Shown here piece after piece: positions 44,605-53,513 of a stretch of DNA of 64,000 nt. The DNA comes from Bacillus sp. V5-8f (GTDB taxonomy: Bacteria; Bacillota; Bacilli; Bacillales; DSM-1321), in assembly GCF_002863565.1 (NCBI RefSeq), contig NZ_PGUW01000005.1, forward strand, positions 310,001-374,000, written 5' to 3'. The first letter of the stretch is position 1, and each line of letters begins with the position of its first letter. The notes under the pieces were generated by a model. That model made no database searches. It was given only the letters and a program-made list of their open reading frames with translations, and was not told the origin of the DNA. The position numbers were made by a program, and so were the translations under genes.

Positions 44605-44742
44605 TTTTATTCTCCCTTAAAATAATTTTCCAGCTAAATAAATGTAACATGAAACTTTAGGTCCGTCATGGGTGAAGGCTCTTAATTTTTAATCACCTCA
44701 TATGGCCAAATAATCAAAAAAATCATTTCAGATAAACAAAAG

Positions 44743-44773
44743 AAGACCCCCTCCATTCAAGGAAGGGGCCTTG
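44743..44773 (-). terminator. Terminator of prfC
   Basis: On the minus strand AAGGCCCCTTCC pairs with GGAGGGGGTCTT and is followed by TTTTG. Confidence 0.8.
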
Positions 44774-44819
44774 TGATTTTTGCTTTATCTGACCACATTT
44801 GTTTATTTTTTATCTAAGA

Positions 44820-46391
44820 TCAATCCATAGGGTTATAAAGCTTAACATCGGGATTTTTGTCGTTGAACCAGCGCAGGGCAAATTCGTTTTCGAATAGGAA
44901 CGCATATTTATCGTATCGGTCTTTGACTAGTATGCTTCGTGAACTGTGAAGGTTTTCGTCCACCTTCTCGTCTTCAACCCAACGTGTAATCTTGCTTCCC
45001 ATCCGTTCCATGATGACCTCAACATTGTATTCATTCCGCATACGGTGTTCAAATACCTCAAATTGCAGCTGCCCTACAGCACCAAGCAGGTATTCTTCCA
45101 TTCGCACAGTCTTGAAGAGCTGGATGGCACCTTCCTGGACGAGCTGGTGGATTCCCTTATGGAAATGCTTTTGCTTCATCACGTTCTTTGCAGTGACCCG
45201 AACAAACAATTCCGGAGTAAATTGAGGCAGCCGCTCAAACTGATACATTTCCTTACTTGTCGTGATTGTGTCTCCAATTTGATAATTTCCCGTATCGTAC
45301 AGCCCGATAATATCCCCGCTGACCGCTTCATTTACAGTGGCACGGTCATCTGCAAGAAATTGTGTGGATGAAGATAGATTGATCGGTTTTCCAGTCCTGC
45401 TGAGGAAAACGCTCATTCCCCGTTCGAACTTACCGGAGCAAATGCGCAGGAAGGCAATACGGTCACGATGCTTCGGGTTCATGTTTGCCTGGATTTTAAA
45501 AATGAAGCCCGAGAAGTCTCCGCCAACAGGGTTTATTTCTCCGTTTGTAGCTTTCCGCGGCTGCGGAGCAGGTGCAAATTTCAAATAAGCATCCAGGAAT
45601 GTCTGCACACCGAAGGTTGTCAAAGCACTACCAAAGAAGACCGGACTCAATTCACCTTTTGCAATTTTTCCTTCAGAAAATTGATTGCCTGCCTCTGACA
45701 ACAGCATGATTTCCTCAAGTGTTTGCTCATATAGGGGAGAATCCTTTAATTCATGTGGGACCGCCAGTTCTCCGGCTTCATCAAGCGGCAGGAAACGGTC
45801 CTCTCCCTCAGTTTTAAATTGTTCAATCCGATTGTTGAAGCGGTCATAGATTCCAACAAAATCCTTACCCATCCCGATGGGCCAGTTCATTGGATACGAT
45901 TCAATGCCAAGAACCTCTTCTAACTCCGCAAGTAATTCTAGAGGCGTTTTCCCTTGGCGGTCCAATTTATTAATAAAAGTAAAAATCGGGATGCCTCTCA
46001 TTCGGCATACCTTGAATAATTTAATCGTCTGGTCCTCGATTCCCTTTGCAGAGTCGATAATCATCACTGCACTGTCAACGGCCATTAATGTGCGGTACGT
46101 ATCTTCACTGAAATCCTGGTGGCCGGGAGTATCAAGTATGTTGACCCTAAAGCCGTCATAATCAAATTGCATAACGGAAGAAGTTACGGAAATGCCGCGC
46201 TGCTTTTCGATTTCCATCCAGTCACTGGTCGCGTATTTGCCAGTTTTCCTAGCCTTTACAGTTCCGGCATCACGGATTGCCCCTCCAAATAGTAATAGCT
46301 TCTCAGTTAATGTCGTTTTCCCGGCATCCGGGTGAGAGATGATCGCAAAGGTCCTTCTAGACCCAACTTCATCTTGTAGTTTGTTAGCCAT
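44820..46391 (-). CDS. prfC: Peptide chain release factor 3
   Basis: 523-residue translational GTPase that recycles RF1/RF2 from the ribosome. G1 [15 protein letters not shown] (from residue 18), switch region [20 protein letters not shown]3 [11 protein letters not shown]4 INKLDR (near 142). Domain II and III include [16 protein letters not shown] and [16 protein letters not shown]. It is distinguished from EF-G by the [11 protein letters not shown] motif and length. It is transcribed alone. RF3 is unevenly distributed among Firmicutes. Confidence 0.95.
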   Translation of the reverse strand: MANKLQDEVGSRRTFAIISHPDAGKTTLTEKLLLFGGAIRDAGTVKARKTGKYATSDWMEIEKQRGISVTSSVMQFDYDGFRVNILDTPGHQDFSEDTYRTLMAVDSAVMIIDSAKGIEDQTIKLFKVCRMRGIPIFTFINKLDRQGKTPLELLAELEEVLGIESYPMNWPIGMGKDFVGIYDRFNNRIEQFKTEGEDRFLPLDEAGELAVPHELKDSPLYEQTLEEIMLLSEAGNQFSEGKIAKGELSPVFFGSALTTFGVQTFLDAYLKFAPAPQPRKATNGEINPVGGDFSGFIFKIQANMNPKHRDRIAFLRICSGKFERGMSVFLSRTGKPINLSSSTQFLADDRATVNEAVSGDIIGLYDTGNYQIGDTITTSKEMYQFERLPQFTPELFVRVTAKNVMKQKHFHKGIHQLVQEGAIQLFKTVRMEEYLLGAVGQLQFEVFEHRMRNEYNVEVIMERMGSKITRWVEDEKVDENLHSSRSILVKDRYDKYAFLFENEFALRWFNDKNPDVKLYNPMD

Positions 46392-46650
46392 GAAATAAAA
46401 CCTTCCTTTATTTAAGATCGCTCAATTCGATTTATTTAATGAATCTGGATCGGTACTCGCAATATTTTTTTACATTAGCAATTTCTACCTTTCCTTATTG
46501 TTCTATTACAGTACATCCTAAATTCCAGATGGAGCTTTATTTATATAAAATGCAAAGAGTTGCTTTTTCGCACATAAAGAAATATATCATACAGGCTTGC
46601 TGATGACTATAAGCCGGCATGATTTTCTCAAGCCTCGTCACCATTTCCTC

Positions 46651-46688
46651 AAAAATAAAAGGCGCTCCGGTGAGCGCCTTTTATTTTA
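46651..46688 (-). terminator. Terminator overlapping the stop of a small gene
   Basis: Perfect 16-bp palindrome AAAATAAAAGGCGCTC / GAGCGCCTTTTATTTT. The coding strand's stop codon (46681-46683) is inside the left arm of the hairpin. Confidence 0.9.
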
Positions 46689-46803
46689 CCATATTCATCT
46701 TCTGGATGTTTTTCATCCGTTTTTTGTTTTTCATATACTTTCTGGCTTCATTGATGACCAACGGTACAGCAGCAACAAGAAGTCTCTTCAACATATTTTT
46801 CAT
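46681..46803 (-). CDS. Small basic protein, 40 residues
   Basis: MKNMLKRLLVAAVPLVINEA then a Lys-, Asn- and Met-rich tail. A short hydrophobic segment is followed by a strongly basic end, so it may associate with the membrane. GTG 46806 or ATG 46803 can start it, with AAAGGA upstream. A strong terminator includes its stop codon, supporting a real gene. The family is not recognised. Confidence 0.6.
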   Translation of the reverse strand: MKNMLKRLLVAAVPLVINEARKYMKNKKRMKNIQKMNMVK

Positions 46804-46891
46804 CACTTTGCATCATTCCTTTCTTGTTACTCTTTACCCAATTAATCGGGATGGAAACTATTAAGGAATGATCCGGATTGCAAGCCAGTGC

Positions 46892-47359
46892 TTATTTTTC
46901 AACTTTCCCTTTAAACTGCTCAAGTTTGGCCTTTGTTTGTTCACTGAAATTCTTGACCTTGGCTAGGTCCGGCGTTGTCTTTTTCATTTCTGCAATCAGA
47001 GGATACAAACTCTTTTCAATACTTATGTAATCTTCTGGAAACCTTTTCTCAACTGTTTTTTCAATCGTATCCCATTCTTCTTCCAATCGGCTTCCGAATT
47101 CATTTACAGTTTTTGTTTGAGCGCTACGTTCCATCATTTGCTCAGTTTCCTTAATGGTCAACAACACCTTCTGTACTCCGTCAAGGATGCCCGTACTTTG
47201 TCCATCGTTATCTCCTTCTGGTGTATGTGATGGTTTCATTGTTTCGATATCTTCAGATGCGTTACCCCGCTCTGCTTGGTCATTGTGGTTAGGTCCAAAT
47301 GAACAGCCTCCCAACAGAAGGATACCGAAAAGGATGGAAGGGAAAATAATATTTTTCAT
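46892..47359 (-). CDS. Putative lipoprotein
   Basis: 155 residues. MKNIIFPSILFGILLLGGC gives a lipoprotein signal with the modified Cys at residue 19. It is followed by an Asp/Glu/Asn linker and about 100 residues of predicted helices (VQKVLLTIKETEQMMER, SRLEEEWDTIEKTVEKRF, NFSEQTKAKLEQFKGKV). ATG 47359 follows AAAGGAGG; the frame to 47419 is discarded. Function unknown, outer face of the membrane. Confidence 0.82.
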   Translation of the reverse strand: MKNIIFPSILFGILLLGGCSFGPNHNDQAERGNASEDIETMKPSHTPEGDNDGQSTGILDGVQKVLLTIKETEQMMERSAQTKTVNEFGSRLEEEWDTIEKTVEKRFPEDYISIEKSLYPLIAEMKKTTPDLAKVKNFSEQTKAKLEQFKGKVEK

Positions 47360-47643
47360 TGGGAAAACCTCCTTTATTCGCAAGTCTATCCGTAGGCCGG
47401 TATTCATAAACCTCCGCACTATTTTTCCCTTTTTTAAAAAATTAGGTTTAAATTGGGTCGAGAACGGGAAAAAGAAATATAGTCATTTTTTGCTTTATGT
47501 TAATCCATGCAAAAACAATAAATATCTTGTCTACTTCCTTTGTTCCGTTGGCAAAAAAAGCTGGTGCAGACCCTAATTTTCTTGTGAAATTAAAATTGAT
47601 AGTTTATAATTTAAGCTAGCAGGATTTCCTAATTTACCCTTTT

Positions 47644-47715
47644 AATTCACATATTATCAAGGATCAAAGGGATCCTCGTGAATATAAACCCTGGGTACTT
47701 GATAATGTGTGAATT
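47644..47715. repeat. Long inverted repeat upstream of the cold-shock gene
   Basis: AATTCACATATTATCAAG (47644-47661) and CTTGATAATGTGTGAATT (47698-47715) pair at 17 of 18 positions across 36 bases. No T run follows. It lies 70 bases before the cold-shock gene, likely in or beside its leader. The rest of the 47360-47785 gap shows no gene. Confidence 0.6.
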
Positions 47716-47785
47716 ATTATTTCCAGGTTGGGAAATATGTAATTGACATATTAATTTTTGTTTTTATATTAGGAGGATTCATTGA

Positions 47786-47989
47786 ATGACAGTAACAGGC
47801 AGAGTTAAATGGTTCAACGGTGAAAAAGGTTTTGGATTTATCGAAGTTCCAGGAGGAAATGATGTTTTCGTACATTTCTCCGCTATTCAGGGAGAAGGAT
47901 TCAAATCTCTTGATGAAGGCCAAGAAGTTGAATTCGAAATTGAAGAAGGCGACCGCGGACCTCAAGCTAAAAACGTTGTGAAGTTATAA
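47786..47989 (+). CDS. Cold-shock protein (CspA/CspB family)
   Basis: 67-residue single cold-shock domain that binds single-stranded RNA and DNA. RNP1 is KGFGFIEV and RNP2 is VFVHFSAI; the start is [15 protein letters not shown] 47786 follows AGGAGG at nine bases. It resembles CspB/CspD of B. subtilis; the exact paralogue cannot be told. Confidence 0.96.
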   Translation: MTVTGRVKWFNGEKGFGFIEVPGGNDVFVHFSAIQGEGFKSLDEGQEVEFEIEEGDRGPQAKNVVKL

Positions 47990-48002
47990 TAATAATTATT
48001 CG

Positions 48003-48035
48003 AAGGATGCTGCTTCTTTTGCAGCATCCTTTTTA
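48003..48035 (+). terminator. Terminator of the cold-shock gene
   Basis: AAGGATGCTGC / GCAGCATCCTT around seven bases, then TTT. Confidence 0.92.
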
Positions 48036-48149
48036 TTTATTGTCAGAAGAAATGCACCAGACATTGTAACGTGACTCGCCTTTTTACTAGTTTACCGGCT
48101 CCATATTCGGGAATTACAATAATGTATAAATGAGAAGGAGTTGTTTTAT

Positions 48150-48569
48150 ATGAAACCTTTATATACAACTGCCGTAAAAGCTACCGGCGGAAGGGAAGGC
48201 CATGTACAGTCAGAAGATGGCATTATCAATTTTGACGTACGGATGCCAAAAGAGCTCGGTGGCTCTGGAGAAAAGGCGACGAATCCGGAACAGCTTTTTG
48301 CTGCAGGATATGCAGCCTGTTATGATAGCGCCTTACAGTTAGTAATCCGCAGAGAAAAGGTCAAGGCAGATAACACCGAGGTCACGGCAAATGTGACAAT
48401 TGGCAAGGATGAAGCGGATGGCGGCTTCAAACTTGCTGTCAGGCTTGATGTATCGATTCCTGAGATAAGCAAAGAAGAAGCAGAGCGGCTGGCCAGGGAA
48501 GCCCACAAGGTCTGTCCATATTCTAAAGCGACACGCGATAATATCGATGTTACCATTATCATTGTTTAA
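48150..48569 (+). CDS. ohr: Organic hydroperoxide resistance protein Ohr
   Basis: 139-residue thiol peroxidase of the OsmC/Ohr family, reducing organic peroxides. The two catalytic cysteines lie in YAACYDSAL (near 60) and KVCPYSKATR (near 124). The conserved start LYTTAVKATGGREGHVQSED is present. ATG 48150 follows AAGGAG; the frame's first start at 48141 is too far upstream. No OhrR repressor gene is adjacent. Confidence 0.93.
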   Translation: MKPLYTTAVKATGGREGHVQSEDGIINFDVRMPKELGGSGEKATNPEQLFAAGYAACYDSALQLVIRREKVKADNTEVTANVTIGKDEADGGFKLAVRLDVSIPEISKEEAERLAREAHKVCPYSKATRDNIDVTIIIV

Positions 48570-48576
48570 CGTAATA

Positions 48577-48614
48577 AAAAAAGGCTAAACCTCCAATAGG
48601 AGGTTTGGTCTTTT
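48577..48614 (+). terminator. Terminator of ohr
   Basis: AAACCTCC-aata-GGAGGTTT with flanking AAAGGC / GTCTTTT. Confidence 0.85.
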
Positions 48615-48785
48615 ACTTTGAGTTCATTCACCAATATTCTTAACCGCAAGCAGCTTTTTGCAATCATCATCCTGCAATGACGTATATCCATCAATCCTTT
48701 CCTCTGAACCTGGTACCGTGAATATACCCTCTCGTCATCAACATGGCTTCAAAAGGGAACGCTAGACCCTTCGCCGTCTGTCAAA

Positions 48786-48824
48786 AATTAAAAAGCAATA
48801 TGAATCAAAGCGGATTCATATTGC
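48786..48824 (-). terminator. Terminator of the DUF1659-DUF2922-YvrJ unit
   Basis: Perfect 12-bp stem GCAATATGAATC / GATTCATATTGC followed on the minus strand by TTTTTAATTTTTG, 26 bases after the YvrJ stop. Confidence 0.88.
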
Positions 48825-48849
48825 CTCTACTCGAAAAAGACTACAGTAT

Positions 48850-49008
48850 TCACCCATATTTATTCTGGAGTTCATCCCTTAAGCGGTTTGGTAGGTTGAC
48901 CAGCGTTTCATTGAGCACATCCAGCTTTGCTTCGATTCTATGAAGCAAATATAGAGTGACAACAATGGGAAACCCAACATCACCGATAAAGGGCAGAAGT
49001 TGATCCAT
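48850..49008 (-). CDS. yvrJ: YvrJ family protein, 52 residues
   Basis: MDQLLPFIGDVGFPIVVTLY continues into LLHRIEAKLDVLNETLVNLP. This is the YvrJ pattern: one membrane helix with GFPIVV, then a short amphipathic helix. The function of the family is unknown. Start ATG 49008 with AGGTGA upstream. It ends a unit with DUF1659 and DUF2922 proteins, the same trio often found together in Bacillaceae. A tandem repeat lies between it and DUF2922. Confidence 0.85.
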   Translation of the reverse strand: MDQLLPFIGDVGFPIVVTLYLLHRIEAKLDVLNETLVNLPNRLRDELQNKYG

Positions 49009-49020
49009 TTTTATTCACCT

Positions 49021-49108
49021 GCCTGCGGACAAATTGATTGGCGTTCCGGACAAATTAATTGGCATTCCGGACAAATTAATTGTCATTCCGGACAAATTAA
49101 TTGGCATT
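49021..49108. repeat. Tandem repeat, four copies of a 21-base unit
   Basis: Unit GCATTCCGGACAAATTAATTG, with one diverged first copy and two near-identical ones. The copies touch without spacers and lie inside the transcript, between the DUF2922 and YvrJ genes. Confidence 0.85.
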
Positions 49109-49182
49109 TCCTCACAAGTTTTATTGCTTATCCAGAGATAGCCCGCTGACTAATCGGCCTATCTCTGAATCCAGCTGGTATG

Positions 49183-49401
49183 TTATATCAACTCATATTC
49201 ATTGACATTTCTTTCAACAACGCGTGCACCCTTTTTGCCGACGAAATCACCGGACGGGGACGTAAAGACGTTCGCTGCAAGAATGGTATCCATTGACTGC
49301 TTTACGACATTGATATTAATAGGTTCGATTGGATCCTCAATAGAGATGGATGCCGTTTTGCCTTCCTCCGTTACAAAAATCAACTCCAAAGTCTTTGCCA
49401 T
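49183..49401 (-). CDS. DUF2922 family protein
   Basis: 72-residue small protein of DUF2922: MAKTLELIFVTEEGKTASIS, then DPIEPININVVKQSMDTIL and ending GARVVERNVNEYELI. Function unknown. ATG 49401 follows GGAGGTGA and replaces the upstream start. It lies 33 bases downstream of the DUF1659 gene. Confidence 0.88.
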   Translation of the reverse strand: MAKTLELIFVTEEGKTASISIEDPIEPININVVKQSMDTILAANVFTSPSGDFVGKKGARVVERNVNEYELI

Positions 49402-49434
49402 TTGATTCACCTCCTCTGTGTTATTTTGTTAAAA

Positions 49435-49653
49435 TTAAGCAGAAATAGTTGCCGTGTCCTGACGTGCTATTTCGGTTAGGGTATGTTTTTGCAGATTGGT
49501 AAGCGATTGGGCAGTTTTCAATAGCTCCTCAGCCGTCGCATCAGTTTTAATGTTTGAAAAAAGTTTTCTTTTTAATTGTGGTTCGCCCTTTTCATTTACA
49601 CCCGTTTCGAAAGTAACCCTTAATGTACTTGCATATACCATTTGACTGGCCAT
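49435..49653 (-). CDS. DUF1659 family protein
   Basis: 72-residue protein of DUF1659: VYASTLRVTFETGVNEKGEP, LKRKLFSNIKTDATAEELLK, TAQSLTNLQKHTLTEIARQD. Function unknown. ATG 49653 is eight bases after AAAGGAGGTGAG. It is the first gene of the three-gene unit. Confidence 0.88.
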   Translation of the reverse strand: MASQMVYASTLRVTFETGVNEKGEPQLKRKLFSNIKTDATAEELLKTAQSLTNLQKHTLTEIARQDTATISA

Positions 49654-49763
49654 GTGCGCCTCACCTCCTTTCACTCTTTATATACCGGGAATGGAAAGGA
49701 AAGTAGCATCGCGGGAAAAATAATTCCTGATTATTTACACCCAACATGACAGGAGAATCTAGT

Positions 49764-50621
49764 ATGAAGCTTGTTTTCTTATTTTCGCTCTGCATCCTTT
49801 TCATTCTAGCCGTACTTATTCTGGGAAAAAGAAGAGATGCAACAAGACTATTAGGAGGGAATAAGCAGGCGTTTTCCCCACTAAAAATAGCCCACCGTGG
49901 TGCGGCGGGCTATTGTCCTGAAAATACAATGGCTGCTTTTAAAAAGGCAATGGATCTCGGTGTTGATTTCATAGAAATTGATGTCCAGTTAAGTAAGGAT
50001 GGAAAGCTCGTCGTGATTCATGACCCAACACTTGAACGTACAACGAACGGGAGCGGCAATGTACGCGACTATGATCTTTGCGAACTGAGGGAATTAGATG
50101 CCGGAAGCTGGTTTCACCCCCATTTTAAAGGTGAAAAAATCCCAGTATTTGAAGAATTGCTGGAAATCATACTGCCGCATGCAGGCATATTAATTGAGCT
50201 GAAACATCCTGCATTTTATCCAGGAATTGAAAGAAAGCTTGCAATGGAAATCATGAATCATAATTTGCATGTGGGAAGCAGCCATTTGCTCATGATTCAG
50301 TCATTCGACATTGATTCAGTCAAAAGATTTCATGCTCTGCTTCCTTCTCTTCCCTCCGGTGTTCTGATAAAGCGTCCACTAGGGGTTTCTCATAAAAAGC
50401 TTAGTGAGCTGTCCTCGTTTGCATCCTTTATTAATTTGAAACAAACGATGATGACTTTGAAACGGAAGAAAAAGATCCATTCATACGGAATGAAAGCTTT
50501 TACATGGACGGTTAACAATGAAAAGAAAATCGATCGGTTCGAAATGATGAAACTGGATGGCGTAACCACGGATTACCCCGACCTTTTTACGAAAAAGAAC
50601 GAGCGAAAAGAGGTTGACTAG
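49764..50621 (+). CDS. Glycerophosphodiester phosphodiesterase family protein
   Basis: 285 residues: an N-terminal membrane anchor (residues 1-20, FLFSLCILFILAVLILG), then a TIM-barrel GDPD domain. Catalytic blocks are KIAHRGAAGYCPENTMAAF (His-Arg), FIEIDVQLSKDGKLVVIHDP (Glu, Asp, His) and LIELKHP. The end FTWTVNNEKKIDRF is typical. It hydrolyses glycerophosphodiesters to glycerol-3-phosphate, here probably facing outside. ATG 49764 follows AGGAGA. Confidence 0.9.
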   Translation: MKLVFLFSLCILFILAVLILGKRRDATRLLGGNKQAFSPLKIAHRGAAGYCPENTMAAFKKAMDLGVDFIEIDVQLSKDGKLVVIHDPTLERTTNGSGNVRDYDLCELRELDAGSWFHPHFKGEKIPVFEELLEIILPHAGILIELKHPAFYPGIERKLAMEIMNHNLHVGSSHLLMIQSFDIDSVKRFHALLPSLPSGVLIKRPLGVSHKKLSELSSFASFINLKQTMMTLKRKKKIHSYGMKAFTWTVNNEKKIDRFEMMKLDGVTTDYPDLFTKKNERKEVD

Positions 50622-50729
50622 CAGGGTGTAGAGTTTAGTATACTCCCTTTTTACATGCTCCTGCAGGGGTGTAAGTTTTCCTCTTTGCTACCTTAGTCAT
50701 TACCTTTGTAGCAACTTTGCTATTTGAAA

Positions 50730-51446
50730 TTATGAGCATTGGAAGCTACGAATTTCACCAGTGTCGATTCCAGTATATACCCATCTGTTCTGATTTCGTC
50801 TCCAACGATAGCCGGCAACAGAAGTCCGGCCTATATAGGTTGGATAGAACCAGAATGACCGTCCGTTTCTAAGCCAAACATAAGTGAATCGGTACAAACA
50901 CCTTCTTATAGATCCAGGATCTACTGCGTAAAGTCCGGTTTGCGGCATTTGTGGCACATACGACGGAGGCGGGGATGTCGGTGGACCATCAGACTGGCCT
51001 CCGGATGGAGTGCCATATTGACCTCCGGGTGCACCGCTGTATTGGCCTCCATATGGGCTGTCATATTGACCTCCGGATGGACTGCCGTATTGGCCTCCGG
51101 GTGCACCGCCATATTGGCCTCCATATGGGCTGTCATATTGGCCTCCGGGTGAAACGCCGTATTGGCCTCCATATGGGCTGCCATATTGGCTTCCGGGGGG
51201 AACACTATATTGGCCTCCGGATGGACCTCCATATTGCCCTCCGTATGGACTGCCATATTGGCCCGCGGATGGAACACCGTATTGGCCTCCGGGTGAAACG
51301 CCGTATTGGCCTCCGTATTGAAGCGGCCTGGGAGGCTCAACGCCACCAAACACATCATCTTCCCCCATCTGCCGGGAGATTGTCTCCTGTTCTTGTTCTA
51401 CACCATTCCAAGGAATTTGCGGGTACCATGGTCCATATCCAAACAT
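50730..51446 (-). CDS. Gly-Gln-Tyr repeat protein with conserved C-terminal domain
   Basis: 238 residues. Residues 1-35 are Trp/Pro/Gln-rich ([13 protein letters not shown]). Residues about 40-160 are some 15 tandem units of the type GGQYGsP(y/s)/GGQYGvsP. The last ~60 residues form a Trp/Tyr/Arg-rich domain ([38 protein letters not shown]) seen in other Bacillaceae proteins of unknown role. No signal peptide. The repeat suggests a self-associating structural protein, possibly of the spore surface, which is inferred. ATG 51446 suits the AGGAG site. Confidence 0.75.
   Translation of the reverse strand: MFGYGPWYPQIPWNGVEQEQETISRQMGEDDVFGGVEPPRPLQYGGQYGVSPGGQYGVPSAGQYGSPYGGQYGGPSGGQYSVPPGSQYGSPYGGQYGVSPGGQYDSPYGGQYGGAPGGQYGSPSGGQYDSPYGGQYSGAPGGQYGTPSGGQSDGPPTSPPPSYVPQMPQTGLYAVDPGSIRRCLYRFTYVWLRNGRSFWFYPTYIGRTSVAGYRWRRNQNRWVYTGIDTGEIRSFQCS
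50990..51320. repeat. Degenerate DNA tandem repeat inside the GQY protein gene
   Basis: About 24- to 27-base units based on CATATTGGCCTCC with variation at the third positions. It encodes the GGQYG repeats and opens spurious long frames on the plus strand. Confidence 0.8.
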
Positions 51447-51568
51447 ATGCATTCTCCTCATAAAGTAAATTCTTTTTATTGATATGTAGGCAAAAGACCA
51501 TGTGTGCGTGTCACAATTCCTTCAATTAAGATTGTATTTCTGTGATACGCCATTTGTCAAAATCCCAT

Positions 51569-51604
51569 AAAAAAAGCCTGCCTACCGGCAAGCTTCCTTT
51601 TTTA
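51569..51604 (-). terminator. Terminator of the DUF3243 gene
   Basis: On the minus strand GCTTGCC-ggta-GGCAGGC followed by TTTTTTT. The outer A/T arms reach the stop codon. Confidence 0.85.
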
Positions 51605-51919
51605 TTGAACCATTCTGACAAGCATATGAGCCAGCTTATGCTGTTCTTGTTCATTACCCACTTTCCATAATTCCTGTAACAGCTTCTCTTCACGATTTCG
51701 TGGCTCTTCGTGAGCAGCAAGATAATCTGCAACTTTTTGTGCAGTTTTTGCAAGCTGTTCCTCATCCATTCCCATTTTTTCGCCTTTAGCCACTTTTTCA
51801 CCTAAATAACTTTTAAACGTTTCAAAGCTTGAAAGAATCTCATCCTTTTGCCCTTCACCCATAGATTGCATTTGTTCGCTGACTTTGCCTTGATTAGCAG
51901 AATTGTTTGTTTCCATCAT
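51602..51919 (-). CDS. DUF3243 family protein (YmfJ-like)
   Basis: 105 residues. The conserved part is ILSSFETFKSYLGEKVAKGE, DEEQLAKTAQKVADYLAAHE, EPRNREEKLLQELWKVGNEQ, EQHKLAHMLVRMVQ. The family is all-helical and of unknown function; B. subtilis YmfJ is a member. The N-terminal 25 residues are Gln/Asn-rich. Start ATG 51919 or the next Met, with GGAG upstream. Confidence 0.88.
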   Translation of the reverse strand: MMETNNSANQGKVSEQMQSMGEGQKDEILSSFETFKSYLGEKVAKGEKMGMDEEQLAKTAQKVADYLAAHEEPRNREEKLLQELWKVGNEQEQHKLAHMLVRMVQ

Positions 51920-52022
51920 ACTTCACTCCTTTCGGTAGTATGTGTATTCAATGCCCGGATTTGGATGGATTCAAACATAATAATCTGCAACTTGTTGTTT
52001 GTTTTGAAATTTTTTACAATGA

Positions 52023-53513
52023 TTATTGGAAATCTGCCGTCGCATCCTGTAAAGAAAAACTCTGATCCATTAGAAGTGTTTCTATCATCTCCTGATCTGA
52101 ACGAGCGGGAATAGAAAACATTTCTTTATACCGTTCAGGCCCTTTGCCGGTTATAAATACCCACTCCCCGGCTTTCGCATTTTGCCAGGCTTCTGAAATG
52201 GCAACGGTTCTGTCCGATATAACCTTTCCTTTTCCCATGCCATAATGGGCGGCCAACTGTTCCAATTCGTTTATCATTACATCTCCATTAATCCCATTCA
52301 AATCATCAAAAGTTAAAATGAAACTGTCGCTCATGCCTGCGGATGCTTCTACTATATGCTTTCTCTTTGAAGGATCTCGCCCACCTCGAAAGCCATAGAT
52401 ATGGGAGATGTGCTTTGCACCTAGCTGTTTAGCCGATTTAAGGCAATATTCAACTGCGTCCTGAGTATGCGCGTAATCAACGACAAAGGTGGCCCCGGCT
52501 GGATGTGAATATACTTCAAAGCGTCCTGGTACCCCCTTGAAGGATTCAAGCGCTTGAATAATTGTTTCATCGCCAATTCCGATCGTCTTTGCAGCCGCAT
52601 AGGCCAGTGCTGCATTATAACCGTTGTGTAAGCCAGGGAAAGATAGATTTAGAGTATATTTTTTATTACTGTGATAAAGCTGAATGGAGCTTTTTTCAGA
52701 GATATGAATACAGCCAAGTTGAATATGATTATAAACCGATTTTCCAACAGTAAAAATTTTTCTTTGCTCCATTTCTAAAAGATTCGATAGCCTAACCCCC
52801 CATTCATCCAGCTGATTGACCACCGCGTGCCCATCCTTTTTTAAGTGTTTCATGAACATGCTAGCCTTGGTTCTAAAATAATTTTCCATTGTATGATGAT
52901 AATCTAGATGATCATGTCTTAAGTTCGTGAAGATGCCCACGTCAAATTCAATTCCTTCAATCCTTGCTTGGTCCAGTGCATGAGAGGAGACTTCCATAAT
53001 GACAAATTCGTCTTTGCTATCTGCCAGGAGCTTTTGCAATTTTATAGGATCCGGAGTTGTATGAGAGGACTTTTTATGTTCGCCGTTAATGATATAGGCT
53101 ACCGTTCCAAGCAAGGAACAGGAATATCCTGCTTCACTTAAGATATGCCGCAACATATAGGAGGTCGTTGTTTTTCCATTTGTTCCAGTTATGCCTATCA
53201 GCTTATGCTTTCTAGCTGGAAATCCATAAAATGCGCTTGCAAGCCTGGCTGCCGCCGTTCTGCTATCGGTCACCTGAATATAAGGGACTGATAGATTTAC
53301 AGCCTTCTCTCCTATGATGGCTGCAGCACCTCTTTGTATCGCATCCTCGATAAAATCATGCCCATCATGCATAAAACCCGGAATGGCAATAAATAGATAA
53401 CCCTGTTCTATTTTTTTCGAGTTCATTTCGATCCCGGTTACATTTACATCTACAATGGGGGGAATCTGCACAGCAAGTTCCTTAGCGGCACCTACAAGTT
53501 TCGATAATTTCAT
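52023..53513 (-). CDS. MurE-like Mur ligase lacking the DAP motif
   Basis: 496 residues with the three MurE domains. It has N-terminal UDP-MurNAc-binding-like GIEMNSKKIEQGYLFIAIPG, the P-loop GITGTNGKTTTSYML (near 110), SSHTTPDPIKLQ, VSSHALDQARIEG, NLRHDHLDYH and the carbamylated-Lys region YFRTKASMF. VDYAHTQDAVEYCL and FRGGRDPSKR also match. The DNPR motif that recognises diaminopimelate is replaced by FDDLNGING. So it is a paralogue, not the cell-wall MurE. It is next to the cyanophycin genes but separated by a terminator and 300 bases. ATG 53513 follows AAAGGG. Confidence 0.82.
   Translation of the reverse strand: MKLSKLVGAAKELAVQIPPIVDVNVTGIEMNSKKIEQGYLFIAIPGFMHDGHDFIEDAIQRGAAAIIGEKAVNLSVPYIQVTDSRTAAARLASAFYGFPARKHKLIGITGTNGKTTTSYMLRHILSEAGYSCSLLGTVAYIINGEHKKSSHTTPDPIKLQKLLADSKDEFVIMEVSSHALDQARIEGIEFDVGIFTNLRHDHLDYHHTMENYFRTKASMFMKHLKKDGHAVVNQLDEWGVRLSNLLEMEQRKIFTVGKSVYNHIQLGCIHISEKSSIQLYHSNKKYTLNLSFPGLHNGYNAALAYAAAKTIGIGDETIIQALESFKGVPGRFEVYSHPAGATFVVDYAHTQDAVEYCLKSAKQLGAKHISHIYGFRGGRDPSKRKHIVEASAGMSDSFILTFDDLNGINGDVMINELEQLAAHYGMGKGKVISDRTVAISEAWQNAKAGEWVFITGKGPERYKEMFSIPARSDQEMIETLLMDQSFSLQDATADFQ

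Noticed and set aside
47743..47770. TTGACA-TATATT promoter of the cold-shock gene
   Set aside because: The implied transcript start would fall after the AGGAGG ribosome site, so it cannot be the working promoter.
48600..48740. Minus-strand fragment that reads like part of a protein (GSEERIDGYTSLQDDD)
   Set aside because: Too short, no start or ribosome site, and no family could be named.
49021..49108. CRISPR-like array
   Set aside because: The repeat units touch each other without unique spacers, and no cas gene is present.
50940..51463. Overlapping plus- and minus-strand frames with repeats over the GGQYG gene
   Set aside because: They are by-products of the DNA repeat; only the frame with the conserved C-terminal domain and AGGAG site is accepted.
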